Positions 46,434-55,730 of a stretch of 64,000 nucleotides of DNA are shown here, one piece after another. The position numbers and the translations under genes were made by a program. Every line of letters starts with the position of its first letter. Position 1 is the stretch's first letter. The notes below the pieces were generated by a model. It worked only from the letters and a program-made list of their open reading frames with translations. It was not told where the DNA came from and made no database searches. The DNA comes from Persicitalea sp963803495 (GTDB lineage Bacteria > Bacteroidota > Bacteroidia > Cytophagales > Spirosomataceae): positions 930,001-994,000 of the forward strand of contig CAWDMP010000002.1 in NCBI GenBank assembly GCA_963803495.1, read 5' to 3'.

Positions 46434-48815
46434 ATGCTCTCCAACTACCTAAAAATCGCCTACCGTAACCTATTACGCAACAAGGGCTACTCTTTCATCA
46501 ACATCGGCGGCCTGGCCGTGGGTATGGCCGTAGCAATGCTTATTGGACTGTGGATGTACGACGAACTAACGTACGATCATTCCCACAAGAACCACGACCG
46601 CATCGCGCAGGTATTTCAGAATCAGACTTTCAACGAAGAAATCTTGACGGGCGGCTGGTTACCGCGCCCTCTGGAAATGGCACTTCGGGGTGAGTATGCC
46701 GAAAATTTCAAGCACATTGCCATGCGTAGTCCTCTGGGAGAAAGCGTGTTGGCTCACGGAGAAATCAAGTTGACCAAGCAAGGAGACTACATGCAGCAGG
46801 CGCTTCCCGAGATGCTCGGATTGGAAATACTGGCAGGACAAGAGGATGGACTCGCCGAAACCAACGCCGTCTTGCTGTCGGCATCTACGGCCGACGCACT
46901 TTTCGGCGGGGAAAATGCAATAGGCAAGGTGGTCAAACTGAACAACCGGTCCAATCTGAAAGTCACCGGGGTTTACGCCGACCTTCCGCCCAACAGCTCT
47001 TTCAGTACCACTACCTTCATTGTCCCCTGGAAACATCTCTTGGCTAATTCAGAGTGGGCCAGGAGCACGATCAATCAGTGGGACAACAACTCTTTTCAGA
47101 TGTTCGTCCAGATTGCCGACAATACGACGATGGCAGATGTGTCGGCCAAGATCAAAGATGTTAAATCGAAGGTAGTCGCCGAGCACGATCCGCAGTTGTT
47201 CCTGTTGCCGATGAACGACTGGCACCTCCGATCTGAGTTCGAGAACGGTGTTCAGGCGGGCGGAGCGATCGAAAACGTCTGGCTGTTTGGCATCATCGGG
47301 GCTTTCGTGCTGCTACTGGCTTGCATCAATTTCATGAATCTCAGTACCGCCCGCTCCGAAAAACGGGCCAAGGAGGTGGGCATCCGTAGGTCGGTCGGCT
47401 CAGTGCGGGGACAGCTCGTCAGTCAGTTTTTGAGTGAATCGTTTATGGTCGTGGGGCTGGCGTTTGTCGTCACGTTGCTGCTTGTGATGGCTACCCTACC
47501 TTCATTTAACTTGTTGGCTGACAAGGAAATAGATTTCCCAGCAACGAATGTTTATTTCTGGATAGCCTCCGGTCTATTCGTTCTTTTTACCGCGCTGCTG
47601 GCGGGTAGTTATCCGGCATTTTACCTTTCCTCCTTCCAGCCTCTGCGGGTACTTAAGGGTACTTTCCGGGTGGGACGATACGCCGCTTTGCCCCGCAAAG
47701 TACTGGTGGTGCTGCAATTCACGGTATCGGTGGCGCTGATTATCGGGACGGTCACCGTTTTCCGGCAAATCCAGCACACCAAAAACCGCCCTGTCGGCTA
47801 CGACCGCGAAGGATTGGTACAGGTACCTTTGAACAGCAACGAATTCTGGGGCAAGTATAATTTCATCAGGCAAGAACTGCTGAATTCGGGAGCCGTAGTG
47901 GAGATGTCTTCTTCCAGCGGTTCCGCCGCCACGGTCAACAATATGCGCTCCGACATAGACTGGGCCGGTAAGCCGGGTGATTTTGAAGGCAGCTTTGCCT
48001 GGACCGAAGTTTCGGCCGACTACGTCGAGTCCCTGGGGTTGAAGATCATCGCCGGGCGCGACTTCTCGCGCGAGTTTGCGAGCGATTCCACTGCGGTGAT
48101 TTTGAACAAGACCGCCGTGAAATACATGGGGTTGGAAGAGCCCGTAGGTACCGTGATCAGGGAAGAATACAGCGGCAGAGCTTTAACCGTAATCGGGGTG
48201 ATTGATGATATGATTATGCAATCTCCCTACGAACCGGTAAAACAGTCGCTATACGTGTTTGACAAATTCGGCGAAGCCAGCTACTATAATCTACGCCTCA
48301 ACCCCGACCAAAGTGTGAACAAGAGCATCGCTACCACTGCCAGCGTATTCAAGAAAAATTTCCCTAATCTCCCCTTTGAGTATCAGTTTGTAGATGACGA
48401 ATACGCCGCCAAATTCTCTGCCGAAGAGCGCATCGGCAACCTGGCGGGTGTCTTCACCGGACTGGCGATTCTGATTAGCTGCCTGGGCTTGTTCGGCCTG
48501 GCCTCCTACGTTGCCGAGCAGCGCACCAAGGAAATCGGCGTCCGCAAGGTACTTGGCGCGAGCGTGGGTAGTTTGTGGCGGTTGTTGTCCAAGGACTTTG
48601 TAATGCTAGTCGTCATTGCGCTACTCATCGCCGCGCCGCTGGCGTGGTACTTCATGGATGGCTGGCTGCAGAAATACACCTACCGCACCGAGTTGTCATG
48701 GTGGATTTTCGCGGCGGCGGGCACTGGGGCGCTGACCATTACGTTGCTGACGGTGAGTTTCCAGGCTGTGAAGGCCGCGCTGATGAATCCGGTTAAAAGT
48801 CTGAGGTCGGAGTAA
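46434..48815 (+). CDS. FtsX/MacB-type ABC permease
   Basis: 793 residues, MLSNYLKIAYRNLLRNKGYS to MNPVKSLRSE, frame intact. It matches 43520 along most of its length, including the first periplasmic domain (HDRIAQVFQNQTFNEEILTGG) and the second (SSSGSAATVNNMRSDIDWAGKPG, DDMIMQSPYEPVKQSLYVFDK), so the two look like a duplicated pair. It has no dyads of its own; only 38 bp separate it from the diverging Uma2 start. Transcription would have to come through the Uma2 gene from the unit led by 43520. Confidence 0.9.
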   Translation: MLSNYLKIAYRNLLRNKGYSFINIGGLAVGMAVAMLIGLWMYDELTYDHSHKNHDRIAQVFQNQTFNEEILTGGWLPRPLEMALRGEYAENFKHIAMRSPLGESVLAHGEIKLTKQGDYMQQALPEMLGLEILAGQEDGLAETNAVLLSASTADALFGGENAIGKVVKLNNRSNLKVTGVYADLPPNSSFSTTTFIVPWKHLLANSEWARSTINQWDNNSFQMFVQIADNTTMADVSAKIKDVKSKVVAEHDPQLFLLPMNDWHLRSEFENGVQAGGAIENVWLFGIIGAFVLLLACINFMNLSTARSEKRAKEVGIRRSVGSVRGQLVSQFLSESFMVVGLAFVVTLLLVMATLPSFNLLADKEIDFPATNVYFWIASGLFVLFTALLAGSYPAFYLSSFQPLRVLKGTFRVGRYAALPRKVLVVLQFTVSVALIIGTVTVFRQIQHTKNRPVGYDREGLVQVPLNSNEFWGKYNFIRQELLNSGAVVEMSSSSGSAATVNNMRSDIDWAGKPGDFEGSFAWTEVSADYVESLGLKIIAGRDFSREFASDSTAVILNKTAVKYMGLEEPVGTVIREEYSGRALTVIGVIDDMIMQSPYEPVKQSLYVFDKFGEASYYNLRLNPDQSVNKSIATTASVFKKNFPNLPFEYQFVDDEYAAKFSAEERIGNLAGVFTGLAILISCLGLFGLASYVAEQRTKEIGVRKVLGASVGSLWRLLSKDFVMLVVIALLIAAPLAWYFMDGWLQKYTYRTELSWWIFAAAGTGALTITLLTVSFQAVKAALMNPVKSLRSE

Positions 48816-48818
48816 AGG

Positions 48819-48855
48819 TGTTCACTACCGGACACCAGACGTGCGGTAGTGAACA
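48819..48855 (+). promoter_or_regulatory. Divergent dyad pair upstream of the secreted protein at 48969
   Basis: Site 1 is 48819-48834 (TGTTC-N6-GGACA); site 2 is 48840-48855 (CGTGC-N6-GAACA), centres 21 bp apart as in the permease regions. Together they also form a 14-bp perfect inverted repeat (GGTGTTCACTACCG and its complement), so a hairpin after the permease stop is the alternative reading. The second centre is 60.5 bp before the TGGCAC at 48907. Confidence 0.5.
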
Positions 48856-48906
48856 CCAAACGTACCTGAATGCGCCCCAGGGGCCTTTCATGGCTGTTTT
48901 AAATAC

Positions 48907-48921
48907 TGGCACTGTATTTCT
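48907..48921 (+). promoter_or_regulatory. Sigma-54-like element before the gene at 48969
   Basis: TGGCACTGTATTTCT has a perfect -24 TGGCAC; the -12 reads TTCT instead of TTGC. Its distance from the dyads fits the permease set. Confidence 0.4.
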
Positions 48922-48968
48922 CTGACAAGTAGAAGTACCATTTTTAAACCAGTAAAAAAACAACAGCC

Positions 48969-49709
48969 ATGAAAGTTTTAATTCAGTATTTCGACAAGTT
49001 TTCTTGCCCCACGCGCGCTGCCTTTTGCCTGACTTTGGTCATGGGTTTTTGCAGTTTGTCCCCGCCCCTTCTCGCGCAACAAAAACAGCACGCGATCTTG
49101 CAAACTACCCAGGTCGAAACCGACTCGACGCAGGGGTACTGGCGGCTCAAAACCTTGGTGGATGCCCGCATGACGGTGGTGCAGTTCTTCGCTCCCGGCC
49201 AGCAGTTGGTTTATCAGGAAACCCTACCCGAGAAATGGGTGAAACCGACGCGCCGGAACCGGCGGCAGTTCGACAGGCTCCTGAGCGAATTGCTGGCCCA
49301 CCAGCTTCTGACGACGCACATCAAAACCGAAACGCTGCCCGCACTCCTGCCGGAACCTCGTCCTCCGCTGCTTGGATTGCGTGCGGCCATTGACCAGAAT
49401 ACCCCGGGCGAAAAAACGCCCTATGTCGTAGGGGCCTTCGTCAATAAGATTGGCAAGCTGCGGCTGGCAATCGACAGCCCGCTCAGGCTGCGGTACAGGA
49501 TAGAGCTGAGAGACAGGCACGGTAAAATATACTACGAGGAACGAAACAACCGCGCTTTCTACCGGCGCTGGCTGGATATCTCTGGTTTGGAAACGGGACA
49601 GTACTCGCTCATCGTCCATATCAACAAGCAGGCAGTCAGGTACGAACTCGACAATGGGCGCGCCAGGCGCGTCTATCAGCTAGAACCCCTGGCCGTGGCC
49701 CAACGGTAA
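48969..49709 (+). CDS. Secreted protein of unknown function with sorting-domain-like C-terminus
   Basis: 246 residues. The N-terminus contains a hydrophobic signal (AAFCLTLVMGFCSLSPPLLAQ). The middle is basic and without recognisable motifs. The last 85 residues (LRLAIDSPLRLRYRIELRDRHGKIYYEE, WLDISGLETGQYSLIVHI) resemble the beta-sandwich of type IX secretion C-terminal domains, in which a D-x-x-G-K-x-x-Y strand and a D-I-S-G-L-x-x-G-x-Y strand recur. A plain Ig-like fold is also possible. It sits between two permease genes behind its own dyad-like region, so it may share their regulation. Confidence 0.65.
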   Translation: MKVLIQYFDKFSCPTRAAFCLTLVMGFCSLSPPLLAQQKQHAILQTTQVETDSTQGYWRLKTLVDARMTVVQFFAPGQQLVYQETLPEKWVKPTRRNRRQFDRLLSELLAHQLLTTHIKTETLPALLPEPRPPLLGLRAAIDQNTPGEKTPYVVGAFVNKIGKLRLAIDSPLRLRYRIELRDRHGKIYYEERNNRAFYRRWLDISGLETGQYSLIVHINKQAVRYELDNGRARRVYQLEPLAVAQR

Positions 49710-49736
49710 TCACCGATTAATACCTTCATTTATTCC

Positions 49737-49772
49737 TGTCCGAAAATGAACATAACTGTTCGTTTTCGGACA
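49737..49772 (+). promoter_or_regulatory. Tandem 16-bp dyads upstream of permease at 49891
   Basis: Site 1 is 49737-49752 (TGTCC-N6-GAACA) and site 2 is 49757-49772 (TGTTC-N6-GGACA), centres 20 bp apart. The two sites are exact mirror images, so the whole region also forms one large inverted repeat. The second centre is 62.5 bp before the promoter-like GG. Confidence 0.75.
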
Positions 49773-49825
49773 GTTATAGCATCCATTTATTATTTAATTA
49801 TCTGATAATCAATGAATAAATAGCT

Positions 49826-49840
49826 GGGTATGGGTTTTGG
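49826..49840 (+). promoter_or_regulatory. Sigma-54-like element before permease at 49891
   Basis: GGGTATGGGTTTTGG: GG then GG after ten bases, with TTTTGG at -12. Nearly the same as the element at 63971. Confidence 0.5.
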
Positions 49841-49890
49841 AACGGTATCCGCGAGCGTTCATTCCCTCTATCCACTTTTCCTTGAAAGCC

Positions 49891-52317
49891 ATGCTTCGCA
49901 ACTACCTGAAAATCGCCTACCGCAACCTGCGCAAGAATACCTTTTATTCTTTTATAAACATCTTCGGCCTGTCGCTTGGGTTGGCGAGTTGTTTGCTCAT
50001 TACACTTTACGTCGTAAATGAAATAAGCTACGACCGTTTTTTTGAAAGAGCCGACCGCATCTACCGCATCGACGCCGACCTGAAATTTGGCGGGCCGGAG
50101 ACAAAACTTGCTCTTACGCCCGACCCACTGGCTTTTACTTTGAAGAAAGATTACCCGCAGATCGAGACGGCGACGCGGCTACGCGTAATCGGCGGCCATT
50201 CGGTGCGGCGCAACAAAGACGCCGACAACCTGACCGAGAACAACGTGGCCTTTGCCGACTCTACTTTCTTTCGGGTCTTCTCCATTCCTTTATTAACAGG
50301 AAACCCCGAAACGGCCCTGACCGAGCCTTACACGATGGTACTTTCCGAACGCGGCGCGGAGAAGTACTTTGGCAGCGAAGATCCTGTGGGCAAGTCGCTC
50401 CTGCTCGACAACGATGTGACGTACCGCATCACGGCGGTGATGGCCAACATTCCGACCAATTCCCACCTGCACAACCAGGATATGCTTCTCTCGATGGCCT
50501 CGTGGCCGGGAAGCCGCGATGGGGCCTGGTTGAGCCATAATTTTGCCACGTACCTCACGCTAAAAGAGGGTGTGCCAGCAGCAGAATTCGAAAAGAATTT
50601 TGATACCGTTTTGGAAAAATACATCGGCCCGGCGGTGATGAGCATGATGGGTGCCACGCTTGAAGACATGAAAAAGTCGGGCAACTATCTGAATTATTCC
50701 CTAACCCCACTCACCGATATTCACCTGTATTCCAACCGGGTTGGGGGAATCGGGGTGAGCGGCGACATTCAGTATGTCTATGTATTCTCCATCGTGGCGA
50801 TATTTCTGCTGTTGATCGCCTGCGTGAACTTCATGAACCTGGCTACCGCCCGCTCGGCCAGCCGCGCCCGTGAGGTGGGCGTTCGGAAGGCGTTGGGTTC
50901 AGAGCGGTCGGGCCTGGTGGCGCAGTTCCTGATCGAATCCATGTTGTTGAGTTTTATATCGGTTGGGATTTCATTGGTGCTCGCAACCCTGGCGTTGCCG
51001 CTGTTCAACCAACTCGCTGGTCAGGAATTGACTTTACCCGTTTCCAGCCCGGTGTTCTGGGGTACCCTGTTGCTGGCGGGCGGTGTAGTAGGCCTGTTGG
51101 CGGGCAGCTATCCGGCGTTTTTCTTGTCGGGTTTTCAGACCGTCAAGGTCTTGAAGGGCCGGATAACCGGAGCGGGCGGGGGCGGTTGGCTGCGGAACGG
51201 GCTGGTCGTGTTTCAGTTCATGATTTCGGTCATGTTGATCGTCGGCACGTTGGTGATTTACCGACAGCTCGATTATATCCAGACCAAAGCCCTGGGATTC
51301 AATAAAGAAGAAGTGCTAATTCTCGACAATACCTACACGCTCGGGAACCAGGCAAACGCCTTCAGACAGGAAATGCTGGCGCTGCCCAACGTCGAAATCG
51401 GTACGGTCACTTCTTTCCTGCCTACCCCGTCGAACCGAAGCACCAACAGCTTTTTTCCCGAAGGACAATCAGGCGATAAGGGGACGAATATGCAGTATTG
51501 GGGTACGGATTACGACTACGTAGAAACGCTCGGGATGGAGATCTTAGCGGGTCGTAATTTCAGCCGGGATTTCCCTTCCGATTCGTCGGGCGTAATCGTC
51601 AACGAAACAGCCGTGAAGTTGCTCGGGCTTTCCGACCCGATTGGAAAGAGAGTGAGTGTCATCACGGGCGAAAACATGGCCGACAAACTTTCCTATACCA
51701 TCGTCGGCGTGGTGAAGAATTTTCACTTCGAATCCTTACGCTCGAATATCGGCGCGTTGAGCATGGTGCTGAGTCCGGGGGGCGGAATGATGGCCTTCCG
51801 GCTAAAAACCGACGATGTGCAGGCCAGTATCGAAAAGGCCGAAGCACTCTGGAAAAAGATGGCTCCCGGCCAGCCGTTTGCCTATCGGTTCATGAACGAT
51901 GATTTCGACAACATATATCGTTCGGAAGCCCGCGTGGGCCGGGTGTTTATCACCTTCGCGCTGCTGTCGATTCTGATCGGTTGCCTCGGCCTTTTCGGCC
52001 TGGTCACTTTCACCGCCGAGCAGCGCACCAAGGAAATCGGCGTCCGCAAGGTACTCGGTGCGAGCGTTGGCAGCATCGTTACGCTGCTGTCCAAAGACTT
52101 CCTGAAACTGGTGCTGGTCGCTATCGTCATCGCCAGCCCCATCGCCTGGTACGCCATGACTACCTGGCTGGCCGATTTCGCCTACAAAATCGACATCAGT
52201 TGGTGGGTATTCGCACTGGCGGGGCTGCTGGCGATAGGGATCGCGCTGCTGACGGTGAGCTTCCAGGCGGTAAAGGCGGCGCTGATGAATCCGGTGGAGA
52301 GTCTTAGGAGTGAATAA
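49891..52317 (+). CDS. FtsX/MacB-type ABC permease
   Basis: 808 residues. The ATG at 49891 (MLRNYLKIAYRNLRKNTFYS) is chosen over one 54 bp upstream because every relative begins at MLxNYLK and the upstream one would overlap the promoter-like element. The N-terminal IFGLSLGLASCLLITLYVVNE and the RFFERADRIYRID segment pair it with the gene at 20051. The second periplasmic domain contains TSFLPTPSNRSTNSFFPEG. The first FtsX domain has ATARSASRAREVGVRKALGSER; the last has FTAEQRTKEIGVRKVLGASVGSIVTLL. It seems to be a single-gene unit, followed by minus-strand genes. Confidence 0.9.
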   Translation: MLRNYLKIAYRNLRKNTFYSFINIFGLSLGLASCLLITLYVVNEISYDRFFERADRIYRIDADLKFGGPETKLALTPDPLAFTLKKDYPQIETATRLRVIGGHSVRRNKDADNLTENNVAFADSTFFRVFSIPLLTGNPETALTEPYTMVLSERGAEKYFGSEDPVGKSLLLDNDVTYRITAVMANIPTNSHLHNQDMLLSMASWPGSRDGAWLSHNFATYLTLKEGVPAAEFEKNFDTVLEKYIGPAVMSMMGATLEDMKKSGNYLNYSLTPLTDIHLYSNRVGGIGVSGDIQYVYVFSIVAIFLLLIACVNFMNLATARSASRAREVGVRKALGSERSGLVAQFLIESMLLSFISVGISLVLATLALPLFNQLAGQELTLPVSSPVFWGTLLLAGGVVGLLAGSYPAFFLSGFQTVKVLKGRITGAGGGGWLRNGLVVFQFMISVMLIVGTLVIYRQLDYIQTKALGFNKEEVLILDNTYTLGNQANAFRQEMLALPNVEIGTVTSFLPTPSNRSTNSFFPEGQSGDKGTNMQYWGTDYDYVETLGMEILAGRNFSRDFPSDSSGVIVNETAVKLLGLSDPIGKRVSVITGENMADKLSYTIVGVVKNFHFESLRSNIGALSMVLSPGGGMMAFRLKTDDVQASIEKAEALWKKMAPGQPFAYRFMNDDFDNIYRSEARVGRVFITFALLSILIGCLGLFGLVTFTAEQRTKEIGVRKVLGASVGSIVTLLSKDFLKLVLVAIVIASPIAWYAMTTWLADFAYKIDISWWVFALAGLLAIGIALLTVSFQAVKAALMNPVESLRSE

Positions 52318-52364
52318 TCGGTGGTAGGCAGCCTGTAAAGTGCTGTTGACTTTTTGACGCAGAA

Positions 52365-52706
52365 TCAGCCCTCTGAGAGGATTTTTTCAGTAGTTCTCTC
52401 CAACTCAGGAATGCTACCATGGATGATTTGCCAAACCTCCTCGGCGTTGACTCCGAAGTAGTTGTGGGCAACGATATTACGAAAGCCTTTATATTTGGCC
52501 CATGGTGTACCGGACTCTGTTTCTCTAAGACCATCTGAAAGCTTGGTAACGGATTCGCCTATATTGATAAAGTTCATCAATACGGCATCGAAGGTTTTTT
52601 CTTCTTCGTAAAAAGCATCCGAATCCGCCAGGCCTTCTACAAATTTTTAGATTTTGGTACAAGCCTCCAATATAGCCAATAGGTTCGCCGTATCTTTTTC
52701 AGACAT
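52365..52706 (-). pseudogene. hepT: HepT-like HEPN toxin with an internal stop
   Basis: From the ATG at 52706 the frame reads MSEKDTANLLAILEACTKI, then a TAA, then KFVEGLADSDAFYEEEKTFD and on to EKILSEG without any shift. The catalytic HEPN motif is intact in the second part (FRNIVAHNYFG, R-x4-H-x-Y). One C-to-T change would make a Gln codon into this stop. Either the toxin is inactivated, or it restarts from a TTG or other codon after the stop, or the base is a sequencing error. It overlaps the start region of the MntA gene upstream by 8 bp, as in HepT/MntA operons. Confidence 0.75.
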
Positions 52707-53058
52707 AAATCACCGAGCGAAGGATTTGCGACTTGAAGTAAGGCTTGATGTATTTCTCCGTGCAGAGATCGACTTTTCGGTCAAAATGCGATTCGACCAA
52801 CGACTTGATCGCTAACTTTTTATCGTAAAGGTCGGGGGTGTTGGGTTGAAAATCAATGAGCAGGTCAATGTCGCTATCTTCTGAATATTCGTTCCGGGCG
52901 AAAGACCCGAATAAGCCCAGTTTCACTAGGCCATAGTCGGAGAAAAGAGTCTCTTTCTTTTCCCGTAAATAGGAGATTAGTTCTTCTCGGGTGATATTTT
53001 CCGTAATGCCCATGGCAGACTGAGAATGAAGGTAATATTCATTCTCAATGATAGCCAA
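52699..53058 (-). CDS. mntA: MntA-like nucleotidyltransferase antitoxin
   Basis: 119 residues. The minimal nucleotidyltransferase motif is GLFGSFARNEYSEDSDIDLLIDF (G51-S52 and D63, D65), followed by the strand carrying the third acidic residue (HFDRKVDLCTEK). A later start at 53013 (MGITENITREELISYL) is equally possible. Family members modify the HEPN toxin by adding AMP to the Tyr of R-x4-H-x-Y and so block it. It is the first gene of the pair with the HEPN gene at 52365-52706. Confidence 0.85.
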   Translation of the reverse strand: MAIIENEYYLHSQSAMGITENITREELISYLREKKETLFSDYGLVKLGLFGSFARNEYSEDSDIDLLIDFQPNTPDLYDKKLAIKSLVESHFDRKVDLCTEKYIKPYFKSQILRSVIYV

Positions 53059-53119
53059 TTTTTGTCAAATCTCGCTTTCCTGCCGTCGATTACCTTCATT
53101 GATTCCCCCGGTTTGCTCG

Positions 53120-53155
53120 TGTCCGATTTCGAATCAAGGTGTCCGATTTCGGACA
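53120..53155 (+). promoter_or_regulatory. Tandem 16-bp dyads upstream of permease at 53281
   Basis: Site 1 is 53120-53135 (TGTCC-N6-GAATC, right arm weak) and site 2 is 53140-53155 (TGTCC-N6-GGACA), centres 20 bp apart. The second centre is 52.5 bp before the promoter-like GG. Confidence 0.73.
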
Positions 53156-53198
53156 GTTATGTTTCGACTAAATACTGATTACCAAATAGTTGTCTTTC

Positions 53199-53214
53199 GG
53201 GCATAACTTTTTTC
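53199..53214 (+). promoter_or_regulatory. Sigma-54-like element before permease at 53281
   Basis: GGGCATAACTTTTTTC; the -24 half GGCAT matches the pattern and a run of T follows at -12. The upstream spacer shares TACTGATT...TAGTTG with the region before 20051. Confidence 0.5.
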
Positions 53215-53280
53215 TCTCCTCCTTTTATCCTATCATCCTTTCCTGGTACGCCGACCCCGCTCCCTTTTTCCTTTCAAACC

Positions 53281-55704
53281 ATGCTTCGCAACTACCTGAA
53301 AATCGCCTACCGTAACCTCGTCCGAAACAAGGGCTACTCCTTCATCAACATCGGCGGCCTGGCCTTGGGCATGGCCGTGGCGATGCTGGTTGGGTTGTGG
53401 ATGTACGATGAGTTTTCCTTTAATAAGTACCACGACAACTACGACCGCATTGGGCAGGTGGTCAAAAGCCAAACGGTGAAGGGGGGAACTGGCGTAGGCC
53501 AAACGATGACCTACCCACTGGGAATGATGCTCAGGACAGAATATGCTGATAATTTCAAGCGCGTTGTGCGGGCCTCGTGGGTGGAGGAGTACATTCTGGC
53601 GGCGGGAGAGAACAAACTGGCGACTGTCGGCCAGTTCTGGGACGTGGAAGCCCCCGAATTACTCAGTCTGAAAATGATCCGCGGCACGCGGGCCGGACTG
53701 AACGACACCCACGCGATCATGCTCTCAGCCAAGACTGCCCAGGTACTTTTCGGCGATGCAGACCCGCTGGACAAAATCGTGTCGATCAACAACGAGACGC
53801 AGGTCAGGGTGACGGGTGTGTATGAGGATCTGCCACTCAATTCCAGATTCAACGAAATAAAGTTTTTCGCACCCTTTTCGATGTTTTTAGAGCGGAATGA
53901 TTGGATAGAAAAAACAGCCACCAACGACTGGCGAAACCACTTCATTCATATCTACGCCGAGATTTCGCCCAAAACGGACTTTGAACAAGTATCGGCCCGG
54001 ATCAAGGACGCCGAGCTTAACTACCTTGCCGACTACCCGGAGGACCTGGCGCGGCAGCCGCAGGTTTTTCTCAACCCCATGAGCCGCTGGCATCTCAAAC
54101 CTTTCGGCGATAGAGGTGAACCACTCAACGAAGCACCCATGCGCATGGTGTGGATGGTCGGCACAATCGGGGCGTTCGTTTTGCTGCTGGCTTGCATCAA
54201 TTTCATGAATCTGAGTACCGCCCGTTCTGAGAAGCGGGCTAAGGAAGTTGGCATCCGCAAGTCGGTCGGCTCGTTGCGCGGACAGTTGGTGGGCCAGTTT
54301 TTTAGTGAGTCTTTCCTGGTAGTTTCGCTGGCTTTGCTGGTGGCCTTAGTGCTGGTTACGGCATCGCTTGGCTGGTTCAATAGTCTGGCGGGCAAGCAGA
54401 TGGTCATGCCTTGGGGAAATGGCTGGTTCTGGATTTCCTGCCTGGGATTCGTGTTGCTCACGGGTCTGCTGGCCGGTAGTTATCCAGCCTTGTACCTGTC
54501 TTCTTTCCAGCCAGTGAAGGTACTTAAAGGTACTTTCAGGGTGGGGCGCTTCGCTTCTGTTCCTCGTAAAGTACTGGTCGTGGTGCAGTTCACCGTCTCT
54601 ATTGCTCTAATTATTAGCACCATCGTCGTCTATCGCCAAATTCAGGTCGCCAAAGAACGCCCCGTGGGCTACGACCGTGAGGGCCTGATTACGATGCCGA
54701 TGAATTCACCGGATTTCTATGGTAAGTACGAGGTACTTCGAGACGAGTTGAAGAAAACGGGCGTCGTAACCGAAATGTCGCAATCGATGGGTGCCATCAC
54801 GACGGTTCGTTCTAACAATCCCGGCTTTGCCTGGAAGGGGCAGGAACCCGACATGGACAAAAATTTCGTAACGCTGACCGTCACGCCCGAACATGGCAAA
54901 ACCGTGGGCTGGCAGTTTGTGGCTGGGCGGGATTTTTCTCGGGAGTACGGCAACGACTCGACGGGCATTGTCATCAATGAGGCAGCCGCTAAGGTTCTGG
55001 GGCTGGACAATCCCGTGGGCGAGTCCATTTCCTGGACCTGGTGGCACGATGACCGTCCGCCGTTGCACTACCGCGTTTTGGGCGTGGTCAAAGACATGGT
55101 CATGGAGTCGCCTTATGAACCCATTCGGCCTGCCGTTTTTTACCTCAAAGGCCACAACGGAGACGTGGACTGGATCAATATCAGGATCGCGCCCAACGCC
55201 TCGGCCAGCGAAGCTTTGCCAAAGATTGAAGCGGTCTTCAAGCGCATCATCCCCGCCGCACCCTTTGACTACAAGTTTGTGGATGACGAATACGCCCGCA
55301 AGTTCTCGTCCGAAGAGCGCATCGGCAAACTGGCGGGCGTGTTCACCGGGCTGGCGATTTTAATTTCTTGTCTGGGCCTTTTCGGCCTGGCCTCCTACGT
55401 CGCCGAGCAGCGCACCAAGGAAATCGGCGTCCGCAAAGTACTCGGCGCGAGCGTGGGTAGTTTGTGGCGGCTGCTGTCCAAAGATTTTGTTTTTCTGGTA
55501 CTCATAGCTTTGCTGATCGCCACGCCGCTGGCGGGGTACTTCATGGATGGCTGGTTGCAGAAATACACCTACCGCACCGAGTTGTCGTGGTGGGTATTTG
55601 CGGCGGCGGGCGCGGGAGCGTTGGTCATCACGCTGCTAACCGTGAGTTTCCAGGCCGTGAAGGCGGCGCTGATGAATCCGGTGGAGGCGCTGCGGAGTGA
55701 ATAA
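53281..55704 (+). CDS. FtsX/MacB-type ABC permease
   Basis: 807 residues, MLRNYLKIAYRNLVRNKGYS to MNPVEALRSE, same subgroup as 43520. The first periplasmic domain is its own (NYDRIGQVVKSQTVKGGTGVG). The second contains SMGAITTVRSNNPGFAWKGQEP and a longer loop (SWTWWHDDRPPLHYR) before the shared DMVMESPYEPIRPAVFYLK. The first FtsX domain reads NFMNLSTARSEKRAKEVGIRKSVGSLRG. It has its own dyads. A minus-strand Uma2 gene follows 26 bp after the stop. Confidence 0.91.
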   Translation: MLRNYLKIAYRNLVRNKGYSFINIGGLALGMAVAMLVGLWMYDEFSFNKYHDNYDRIGQVVKSQTVKGGTGVGQTMTYPLGMMLRTEYADNFKRVVRASWVEEYILAAGENKLATVGQFWDVEAPELLSLKMIRGTRAGLNDTHAIMLSAKTAQVLFGDADPLDKIVSINNETQVRVTGVYEDLPLNSRFNEIKFFAPFSMFLERNDWIEKTATNDWRNHFIHIYAEISPKTDFEQVSARIKDAELNYLADYPEDLARQPQVFLNPMSRWHLKPFGDRGEPLNEAPMRMVWMVGTIGAFVLLLACINFMNLSTARSEKRAKEVGIRKSVGSLRGQLVGQFFSESFLVVSLALLVALVLVTASLGWFNSLAGKQMVMPWGNGWFWISCLGFVLLTGLLAGSYPALYLSSFQPVKVLKGTFRVGRFASVPRKVLVVVQFTVSIALIISTIVVYRQIQVAKERPVGYDREGLITMPMNSPDFYGKYEVLRDELKKTGVVTEMSQSMGAITTVRSNNPGFAWKGQEPDMDKNFVTLTVTPEHGKTVGWQFVAGRDFSREYGNDSTGIVINEAAAKVLGLDNPVGESISWTWWHDDRPPLHYRVLGVVKDMVMESPYEPIRPAVFYLKGHNGDVDWINIRIAPNASASEALPKIEAVFKRIIPAAPFDYKFVDDEYARKFSSEERIGKLAGVFTGLAILISCLGLFGLASYVAEQRTKEIGVRKVLGASVGSLWRLLSKDFVFLVLIALLIATPLAGYFMDGWLQKYTYRTELSWWVFAAAGAGALVITLLTVSFQAVKAALMNPVEALRSE

Positions 55705-55730
55705 AAGGAATGAAGTAATGAAGTATCGAA

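Noticed and set aside
48816..48870. The 14-bp inverted repeat after the permease at 46434 as a simple terminator
   Set aside because: There is no T-run after it, and the internal spacing matches the dyad pairs elsewhere. The terminator reading is not excluded but is second choice.
49837..49890. Upstream start of the permease at 49891 (18 extra codons)
   Set aside because: It would begin within the promoter-like element and adds residues that no relative has; all relatives start at MLxNYLK.
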